Source: an uncultured Rhodospirillaceae bacterium (lineage in GTDB: Bacteria > Pseudomonadota > Alphaproteobacteria > Rhodospirillales > Casp-alpha2). From it: DNA of 12,676 bases. Below, piece by piece: positions 7,818-12,676 of the stretch. Under the pieces are notes generated by a model that saw nothing but the letters and a program-made list of their open reading frames with translations, was not told the DNA's origin and made no database searches. How positions within the stretch are numbered: the stretch's first letter is position 1; every line of letters begins with the position of its first letter. Position numbers and translations under genes: made by a program. The stretch covers positions 1-12,676 of the forward strand of contig CAJWVP010000043.1 in assembly GCA_913048145.1 (NCBI GenBank), in the 5' to 3' direction.

Positions 7818-8388
7818 ATGGCCAAACATTGATAAAAACCATGGCTGGGGAAATTGGCAAGGGCCGGACAAATCTCATCAAGTAGAAATGACAGCAATGT
7901 CGAGCAGCTAATGTATGACCGCTCTATTTGAGGGAAAGATTGATCTCCCACTTACCCTTCCGCTTGGACAATGTACTTAGCAACAGTGAACTGTCGTCAG
8001 GCTGGGCGAATTCGCGCCGGCCTTTCCTTCGGTATTTCAAGGGCCTCGAGAACTGCTTCTCGTCTATCTTCGGCCGTGCCGGGACCGAAACCCTTATCCC
8101 ATACTATCCGATCAATGCCCGGAACCGGCGCCTCTCGATCAGCCTGCTGCGGGGCATGGGGGAAGTAAATTCGATGTGGTATGCGAACCTAGAGAGAGAC
8201 GAGGCTTTGCCGAGTCTTGGCGTCATTCGCGAAAGCTAGCTGGGAGAGCAGCGCGCCAACTAACCCGAACAGCAAAAGCAACGTTGGTTCCAGCGTCAGG
8301 TTCGAGCATAGCAGCATTCCGCGATTGAGTGGCGAATTGATCTGGCGTAACCTAGTTGATCGAGGAAACGGGAGCTGGTTGGCGCCGA
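7818..8388. other. 571-bp spacer between motA and bpt, with possible gene remnant
   Basis: No firm gene is present. The minus strand has a protein-like frame broken by an amber codon (listed separately). A plus-strand frame from a TTG at 7928 to 8239 is the codon-for-codon antisense of it and has no ribosome site. No clear intrinsic terminator follows motA, and no convincing promoter for bpt was found. The spacer is unusually long for this otherwise compact window. Confidence 0.5.
7997..8317 (-). pseudogene. Possible eroded small gene, broken by an in-frame TAG
   Basis: On the minus strand an ATG at 8317 opens a 42-codon stretch that looks like a signal peptide (LLLLFGLVGALLSQLAFA then NDAKTRQ). 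It ends at TAG 8191-8189. The same frame then stays open for 63 codons to TGA 7999-7997 with balanced acidic and basic residues (PGIDRIVWDKGFGPGTAEDR, then EAVLEALEIPKERPARIRPA), more natural than its antisense frames. The second part has no ATG, GTG or TTG of its own, so it could be made only by readthrough or if the stop is a mutation. The stop sits in a short CT run. I do not recognise the protein. No ribosome site precedes 8317, so the whole could be chance; confidence is low. Confidence 0.25.
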
Positions 8389-9129
8389 ATGAAGGACAAA
8401 CCCTACCTTGATGCGCGGTTTTTCTTTTCAACCTCACCCCTGCCCTGTCCCTATCTGCCAGGCCGGGTTGAACGGCGGGTGGTCACGGAACTGATTGGGC
8501 GCAATGCATCGGACATGCACAACGGGCTGTCCGACGGGGGGTTTCGACGCTCACATTCCATCGCCTATGCACCGGCCTGTTCGGCCTGTGACGCGTGCGC
8601 TGCGGTCCGCGTCTTGGCGCAGGATTTTGATGCCAGCCGCTCTCAGAGACGGATCTGGAACAAGAATAAGGATTTAACTACTGAAGAAACCCCGGCCGTG
8701 GCGACCCAGGAGCAATACACCCTGTTCTCGCGCTACCAACGCCATCGCCATGGTGACGGCGACATGTCGCGGATGGATTTCTTCGATTACCAGGCACTGA
8801 TTGAAGACACGCCTGTGGAAACTACGTTGGTGGAGTTCCGGGACGCCAAGGGCCGCTTGGTCGCGGCGTGCCTCACAGATATGATGGATACGGGACTATC
8901 CGCCGTCTACAGTTTCTTCGATCCCGAACTTCGAAGCCGAAGCCTGGGCACAGTAATGATTCTTTGGCTAATCGAGCGCGCACAGAGTTTGAATCTGACA
9001 CACGTCTATCTGGGGTTTTGGATCGCTGAATCCCCTAAGATGGCCTACAAGACTAAGTTCCGGCCAATCGAGATTAAACGGCCGGAAGGCTGGTTCCTGT
9101 TTAAAGACGCGGCTGAAAGCTCAGTTTAA
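8389..9129 (+). CDS. bpt: Aspartate/glutamate leucyltransferase (bacterial ATE1-type, Bpt)
   Basis: A 246-residue aminoacyl-tRNA-protein transferase that adds leucine from Leu-tRNA to proteins with N-terminal Asp or Glu, marking them for ClpS/ClpAP degradation (N-degron pathway, cytoplasm). Visible family blocks: PCPYLPGRVERRVVTEL near the N-terminus; GFRRSHSIAYAPACSACDACAAVRV with Cys64, Cys67 and Cys70; SRSQRRIW; the YTLFSRYQRHRHGDGDM block; LVEFRDAKGRLVA; LSAVYSFFDPELRSRSLGT; and VYLGFWIAESPKMAYK. Cys20 plus the CxxC pair match cysteines conserved in ATE1 enzymes. I start it at ATG 8389, because relatives begin a few residues before the (F)(F)xxTxPxPCPYLPG block; a TTG at 8356 would add 11 residues but has no ribosome site, and the one for 8389 is also weak (GGAG at 14 nt). 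It converges with parC across 64 bp. Confidence 0.93.
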   Translation: MKDKPYLDARFFFSTSPLPCPYLPGRVERRVVTELIGRNASDMHNGLSDGGFRRSHSIAYAPACSACDACAAVRVLAQDFDASRSQRRIWNKNKDLTTEETPAVATQEQYTLFSRYQRHRHGDGDMSRMDFFDYQALIEDTPVETTLVEFRDAKGRLVAACLTDMMDTGLSAVYSFFDPELRSRSLGTVMILWLIERAQSLNLTHVYLGFWIAESPKMAYKTKFRPIEIKRPEGWFLFKDAAESSV

Positions 9130-9193
9130 CACAAGGTGTGCGGAGACATCGCCGCCGCCGCTTCCTTTTGCCCGATGTGGCGCGCGTCTTGGG

Positions 9194-11422
9194 TTATTTG
9201 AAGCGGCCGGCCTTTGGGAAGCCCTTGAAGGGCAACTGGCCGGCCTGTGCGCGTTTACCAACCCATGTCTTAATATTTGGCTCGGTCCGCATGCCTGCGC
9301 CCGTCAGCCATGATAGGCCTTCCTTGAGGTTCAGCGTCGTCACGTCAGACATGCCGCCCTGGCTGTATTTCTGGAGGATCACCCCGGCGCCCCGGTTCAT
9401 TTCTGGCAATTCCTCCAAGGGAAAGATCAGCAATTTCCGTTTCGTGCCGATCACAGCCACGTGGTCATGGTTGTCGCCGACAAACGCGAGGGTCTGGGCC
9501 TCTTGATCGGGCTTCAGGTTGAGGGCCTGCTTTCCATTTTTGGTCTGTGCCATAACGTCGTCTTCCTTGATGACGAAGCCGCGGCCCGCGTCGGAGGCGA
9601 TGAGCATGCGCCGTCCACCTTGGAAGATGAACATGTCGATGATCTCGTCGCCGTTGGGCAGGTCAATCATGAGGCGGATCGGTTCGCCGTGTCCGCGTCC
9701 ACCCGGCAACTTGTCCACCCCGATAGTGTAGAACCGGCCATTGGTGGCAAAGGCAATCAGCTTGTCGGTGGTTTCTGCCCCTAACGCAAACTGCAGCCGA
9801 TCCCCTTCCTTGAATTTCAGCGACGACGTGTCGTCCAGATGGCCCTTGGTGGCTCGCACCCAACCTTTCTCGGAATAGATGACGGTGATCGGTTCCTTCT
9901 CAATCATCGCTTCCAGTGGCACGATGACCGCGGTTGGCGCCTCGCCGATGGTCGTCCGGCGCTTGCCAAGCTCCGTCTTCTTTCCGAACTTCTTTTTGAT
10001 GTCGACAATCTCGTCGGCGATTGTCTTCCAGCGGTTTTTTTCGTCCTTTAGTAGCGCCTTCAGTTCCGTGCGTTCCTTGGTGAGCGCATCGTTTTCCTTG
10101 CGGATTTCCATTTCCTCGAGCTTGCGCAACTGCCGGAGCCTCATGTTGAGGATGGCGTCGGCTGGCACCTCTGTTAGGTCGAAGGCAATCATGAGCTTCT
10201 CCTTGGCGTCGTCATGCTCGCGGATGATGCGAATTACCTCGTCCAGATTAAGATATGCCGCCAACAAACCGCCCAGAACCTCCAAGCGGTGTTCGATCTT
10301 GCCCAGACGATACTTGGTCCGACGGATCAGGACGTCGTGACGGTGATCGAGGAAGGCCTGCAGCGCGTCGCGGAGGTTCATGACGCCGGGGATATTTTTA
10401 GCGTCTAGGACGTTCATGTTCAGCCCAAAGCGGGTTTCCAGATCCGTTTGCTTGAACAGGTGCTCCATTAGGAGTTCCGCGTCCACGGTGCGATTCTTGG
10501 GCTCCAGAATGATCCGAATGTCTTCTGCTGACTCGTCGCGGATGTCATTCAACATCGGCAGTTTGCGTGTGTTGAGGAGATCTGCCACTTTCTCAATCAG
10601 TCGGGATTTTTGCACCTGATAGGGGATTTCTGTGATCACGATATGGTACTGCCCATGGGCCAGCTTTTCCTTTTTCCACCGCGCCCGTAGGCGGAAGCTG
10701 CCGCGGCCAGTCTTGTAGGCATTCATAATATTGTCGTGGGTCTCCACCAGCACACCGCCAGTTGGGAAATCGGGGCCAGGGATCAAGTTCACCAACTTGT
10801 CAAACCGCACGTTCGGAAACCGGATGAGATGTGCCAGCGCGTCACAGAGTTCGCCCACGTTGTGCGGTGGAATGTTGGTTGCCATGCCGACCGCGATGCC
10901 GGCTGCGCCGTTAGCCAGTAGATTCGGGAAGCAGGCTGGCAGGACCAAGGGTTCCTCTTCCTCGCCGTCGTAGGTTTCGCGGAAATCTACGGTATCCTGT
11001 TCGATACCATCCAACAGCGCCTTGGCGACCGCTGTCATCCGCGATTCCGTATAGCGCATGGCCGCGGCGTTATCGCCGTCGATATTGCCGAAGTTCCCCT
11101 GCCCGTCGACCAGTGGATAACGCTGGGCGAACTCCTGGGCCAGACGCACCAACGCGTCGTAAACCGAAGCATCGCCATGGGGATGGTACTTGCCGATCAC
11201 GTCGCCGACGACGCGCGCACATTTCTTGAAGCCGGTTTCCGGGTCCAGTTTGAGTTGCCGCATAGCGTAAAGGAGCCGCCGGTGTACGGGTTTCAACCCG
11301 TCGCGCACATCCGGCAACGACCGCGACATGATCGTCGATAGGGCATAGGACAGATACCGTTCGCTCAACGCGTCGGCCAGACGAGCTTCGCGAATTTCTT
11401 CTACAGGGGCCGTTTTACTCAT
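9194..11422 (-). CDS. parC: DNA topoisomerase IV subunit A
   Basis: A 742-residue ParC, the DNA-breaking subunit of topoisomerase IV, which with ParE decatenates sister chromosomes. Seen in order: LSERYLSYALSTIM, SLPDVRDGLKPVHRR (35-49), the winged-helix segment GKYHPHGDASVYDALV (78-92), and AAMRYTESRM with catalytic Tyr124 next to Arg123. Then follow a coiled-coil rich middle (about 400-490) and a C-terminal beta-pinwheel-like domain lacking the GyrA box, which argues for ParC and not GyrA. In the quinolone-determining region Ala85 sits where E. coli GyrA has Ser83 and ParC has Ser80; Asp89 holds the acidic position. The start is ATG 11422 with GGAA 8 nt upstream. A longer in-frame ATG at 11476 is excluded because it lies at or upstream of the expected transcription start of the promoter at 11480-11507. 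It lies downstream of recO, a gene order usual in alphaproteobacteria. Confidence 0.96.
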   Translation of the reverse strand: MSKTAPVEEIREARLADALSERYLSYALSTIMSRSLPDVRDGLKPVHRRLLYAMRQLKLDPETGFKKCARVVGDVIGKYHPHGDASVYDALVRLAQEFAQRYPLVDGQGNFGNIDGDNAAAMRYTESRMTAVAKALLDGIEQDTVDFRETYDGEEEEPLVLPACFPNLLANGAAGIAVGMATNIPPHNVGELCDALAHLIRFPNVRFDKLVNLIPGPDFPTGGVLVETHDNIMNAYKTGRGSFRLRARWKKEKLAHGQYHIVITEIPYQVQKSRLIEKVADLLNTRKLPMLNDIRDESAEDIRIILEPKNRTVDAELLMEHLFKQTDLETRFGLNMNVLDAKNIPGVMNLRDALQAFLDHRHDVLIRRTKYRLGKIEHRLEVLGGLLAAYLNLDEVIRIIREHDDAKEKLMIAFDLTEVPADAILNMRLRQLRKLEEMEIRKENDALTKERTELKALLKDEKNRWKTIADEIVDIKKKFGKKTELGKRRTTIGEAPTAVIVPLEAMIEKEPITVIYSEKGWVRATKGHLDDTSSLKFKEGDRLQFALGAETTDKLIAFATNGRFYTIGVDKLPGGRGHGEPIRLMIDLPNGDEIIDMFIFQGGRRMLIASDAGRGFVIKEDDVMAQTKNGKQALNLKPDQEAQTLAFVGDNHDHVAVIGTKRKLLIFPLEELPEMNRGAGVILQKYSQGGMSDVTTLNLKEGLSWLTGAGMRTEPNIKTWVGKRAQAGQLPFKGFPKAGRFK
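9205..9245. repeat. Nested inverted repeats in the 3' end of parC
   Basis: Two copies of the self-complementary octamer GGCCGGCC (9205-9212 and 9238-9245) flank an inner dyad GCCCTTgAAGGGC (9221-9233). Together they could fold into a nested stem-loop on either strand's transcript. The element lies within the last 17 or so codons of parC and about 75 bp past the bpt stop, so it could help end the convergent bpt transcript. No T-run follows, and codon choice in a basic, glycine/proline-rich tail may be the whole cause. Confidence 0.5.
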
Positions 11423-11434
11423 GATTTCATTTCC

Positions 11435-11476
11435 ATTCAGGCGGACATTCCACAAGATCAGCCGGAAATTCCACAA
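11435..11476. repeat. 21-bp tandem repeat, two units, in the parC leader
   Basis: Units 11435-11455 and 11456-11476 match at 17 of 21 positions; both end (plus strand) in ATTCCACAA and share CAG near their start. The pair fills most of the stretch between the promoter -10 and the parC ribosome site, so it should be transcribed as 5' leader. An origin by slippage duplication is likely. A regulatory role, such as an operator or RNA structure, is possible but not shown. Confidence 0.7.
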
Positions 11477-11479
11477 AAT

Positions 11480-11507
11480 ATAGTATCCAGCGCTGCACGA
11501 ACGTCAA
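11480..11507 (-). promoter_or_regulatory. Sigma70-type promoter for parC
   Basis: The minus strand reads TTGACG (11507-11502), a 16-nt spacer, then TACTAT (11485-11480). The first hexamer matches the -35 consensus at 5 of 6 positions; the second is a common form of the -10 element. Transcription should begin near 11473, giving a leader of about 50 nt before the ATG at 11422. This is the best promoter match found in the window. Confidence 0.6.
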
Positions 11508-11726
11508 TCTGTTGGTTGTGGCGTGAGGATGAATTTTATCGAAAATATTTGAGGAAACCCAAGTTAATTTCGAAATTGTAGGTTCGGTTGACGAAATATT
11601 CGCTTGAATTATCGTTACTGTAACCTTTTCTAACATTTCATGCGGTTTGGGAGGCTCTGTATATGAGTGATTAGTGCGTTGAGGTGCTTCAATCGGAAGC
11701 GAGGAGTTGGATTTATTGACCCGACG

Positions 11727-11745
11727 AAGGCGATAAGAACGCCTT
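11727..11745. other. Small stem-loop downstream of recO
   Basis: AAGGCG (11727-11732) and CGCCTT (11740-11745) pair around a 7-nt loop. A second stem-loop, GCTTC/GAAGC with a 5-nt loop, lies at 11686-11700. Both are on the path of a recO transcript running toward parC. Neither is followed by a T-run, so a rho-independent terminator is not supported; a role as 3'-end structure is possible. Confidence 0.35.
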
Positions 11746-11803
11746 TATGCATACCAGCGCAGTAAAGCGGGCTGGCTCTTTAACTTGGAATTAAGGTCAA
11801 TGC

Positions 11804-11917
11804 TTGGAATACGATCTTGTTACGTTGGATGACGGACGCATGATGGCGGAACAGGTAAGCATCGTTGGGAACGGCGTGGATGGGCCAATTGAACCGATTG
11901 CCGCGACCGGGGGCTAG
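11804..11917 (+). CDS. Possible small hypothetical protein (37 aa)
   Basis: A TTG at 11804 opens a 37-codon frame ending at TAG 11915-11917, with AAGG (11793-11796) 7 nt upstream. The residues look protein-like and acidic (EYDLVTLDDGRMMAEQ, then VSIVGNGVDGPIEPIAATGG). The frame stays open upstream only to TAA 11792-11794; beyond that stop, in the same frame, lies ATG 11747 with 15 codons (MHTSAVKRAGSLTWN). It may therefore be the tail of a decayed gene and not a functional small one. It converges on recO, leaving 9 bp between the stop codons. I do not recognise it. Confidence 0.3.
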   Translation: MEYDLVTLDDGRMMAEQVSIVGNGVDGPIEPIAATGG

Positions 11918-11926
11918 GGGCACGCC

Positions 11927-12658
11927 CTAAACCGATGCTTCGTTTCGAATGAGATCTACGAGCCGCCCGCGCGCCGGTGGGGCCTGGCATTCGCGCGTGT
12001 GCGCAAATACTTGTCGATCGAGAAAGAAACCCGTCAACCGCAGACCGTCGGCGATATCCGGCCACGATGCTGTCTGCCCTGTGTCGATCAGGAAACCCGG
12101 CAGGCGCAGCAGCGCATGCTTGAAGGGTTCTGCCGCGTCAGCGGAAACGGCCCGCGCCGATTTAGGTGACACATAGTTGAGATTTTCGGTGACGCCCGTG
12201 GCGACGCAGCACGTTAGATCCAGCCCGAAACCCAGTTCCTGCAACAGTCCCATTTCCCATTTCACGTAAATGGTCGGCCAGATATTTTGGTCCAAGACAT
12301 CCAGCAGAATGCCCATCCCCTCGTACACCGGTTCATAGCGTTCGCGTTCAGGAAGCGCCGCTTCGGCCACGGCGCATATGGCGCTGAGCCCGGCGAGGCG
12401 CAGGCGGTCATCCATGAACGGCGCGGCCACGGCGGCGGTCATTTCACAGGTGTAGCTGCCTAGATGTTCGGCCAGGCGTGCCCGCCAAGTGGCGCGAACT
12501 CGATTGCCAGGTTGGAACAAGCCGCGCTTACGCCTGCCCATGCCGCCGCGTACCAACCCCGCATGGCGACCGTGCTCACGCGTTAGCAAGGTCACGATAG
12601 CGCTGGACTCCCCGTGTTTTCGGGCCGTTAGAACAATGCCGTCATCATGCCATTCCAT
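11927..12658 (-). CDS. recO: DNA repair protein RecO
   Basis: A 243-residue RecO, the usual alphaproteobacterial length. RecO works with RecR to load RecA onto SSB-coated single-stranded DNA at gaps (RecFOR pathway). The N-terminal OB-fold is clear: EWHDDGIVLTARKHGESSAIV, then LTREHGRHAGLVRGG, LFQPGNRVRATWRARLAEHLG. The helical C-terminal domain includes YVKWEMGLLQELGFGLDLTCCVATG and YVSPKSARAV. The CxxC zinc-binding set found in some other RecO proteins is absent except for adjacent Cys residues near 150, as is normal in alphaproteobacteria. ATG 12658 has AAGG (12666-12669) 7 nt upstream. In relatives era precedes recO, so era is expected just beyond the right edge. parC follows on the same strand but has its own promoter in the 504-bp spacer. 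Confidence 0.94.
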   Translation of the reverse strand: MEWHDDGIVLTARKHGESSAIVTLLTREHGRHAGLVRGGMGRRKRGLFQPGNRVRATWRARLAEHLGSYTCEMTAAVAAPFMDDRLRLAGLSAICAVAEAALPERERYEPVYEGMGILLDVLDQNIWPTIYVKWEMGLLQELGFGLDLTCCVATGVTENLNYVSPKSARAVSADAAEPFKHALLRLPGFLIDTGQTASWPDIADGLRLTGFFLDRQVFAHTRECQAPPARGRLVDLIRNEASV

Positions 12659-12676
12659 GCTCAGACCTTAACACGG

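Larger units (their letters stand above)
11423..11926. other. 504-bp recO-parC spacer
   Basis: This is the longest stretch in the right half without an obvious gene. It contains the parC promoter and tandem repeat (listed separately), and an AT-rich part (about 11520-11640) with the dyads AATTTCGAAATT (11566-11577) and GTTACtGTAAC (11614-11624). Two small stem-loops follow, GCTTC/GAAGC (11686-11700) and AAGGCG/CGCCTT (11727-11745), and then a possible small plus-strand ORF (11804-11917). A 69-codon minus-strand frame at 11427-11636 runs through the promoter and is not believed. No T-run terminator was found after recO. Confidence 0.6.

Noticed and set aside
8189..8191. Amber codon as a programmed readthrough or pyrrolysine site
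   Set aside because: Nothing in the window points to pyrrolysine machinery or a readthrough signal; a mutation or chance frame is simpler.
7928..8239. Plus-strand 103-codon frame from a TTG
   Set aside because: No ribosome site, and it is the exact antisense codon register of the more natural minus-strand frame.
8356..8388. TTG start for bpt adding 11 residues
   Set aside because: No ribosome site upstream, and the extra residues fall outside the usual N-terminus of the family.
11423..11476. Longer parC start at 11476 adding 18 residues
   Set aside because: It lies at or upstream of the expected transcription start from the promoter at 11480-11507, and the extra residues simply translate the tandem repeat.
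11427..11636. A 69-codon minus-strand frame in the parC upstream region
   Set aside because: It runs through the promoter and the repeat and ends at the parC start region; no ribosome site or family resemblance.
1..12676. tRNA, rRNA, CRISPR arrays, insertion sequences, prophage or defence genes
   Set aside because: Reading both strands showed no cloverleaf, regularly spaced repeats, transposase or phage-like protein.

Overview
The window looks like a chromosomal segment of an alphaproteobacterium, probably Rhodospirillales-like. The grounds are moderately high GC coding DNA, the recO-parC pair that commonly follows era in alphaproteobacteria, a bacterial Asp/Glu leucyltransferase of the alpha type, a TAXI-type TRAP solute receptor and a MotA stator gene standing alone. 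This placement is inferred from protein families and gene order; no database was searched.

Layout: (1) 1-2248, minus strand: a 3'-truncated TAXI-family TRAP periplasmic receptor, preceded by a complete CaiB/BaiF CoA-transferase. (2) From a 126-bp divergent spacer, plus strand 2375-4747: a membrane-anchored or exported penicillin-acylase-family Ntn hydrolase with nucleophile Ser242 and the His23-type beta chain. (3) A 316-bp spacer that opens with an AT-only inverted repeat, then 5064-6845: a flavin monooxygenase carrying an N-terminal SnoaL/NTF2-like domain. (4) 6957-7817: motA, a flagellar stator subunit, without motB in the window. (5) A 571-bp spacer holding a possible eroded minus-strand frame, then bpt (8389-9129). 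(6) Converging on bpt, minus strand: recO (12658-11927), a 504-bp AT-rich spacer with a good sigma70-type promoter, dyads and a possible small ORF, then parC (11422-9194).

Functionally this is a mixture. recO, parC and bpt are housekeeping genes (recombinational repair, decatenation, N-degron tagging). motA serves motility. The left half is accessory metabolism: organic-acid uptake (TAXI), CoA transfer (CaiB/BaiF), amide hydrolysis in the envelope (acylase) and NADPH-dependent oxygenation (FMO). These four could act on one class of compound, but nothing in the sequence ties them to one pathway. No tRNA, rRNA, CRISPR array, insertion sequence or phage gene was seen. The features most worth a second look are the parC promoter/tandem-repeat leader, the recO-parC spacer, the AT-only inverted repeat, the two unexplained protein-like frames and the solitary motA. 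I found no convincing undescribed multi-gene system.
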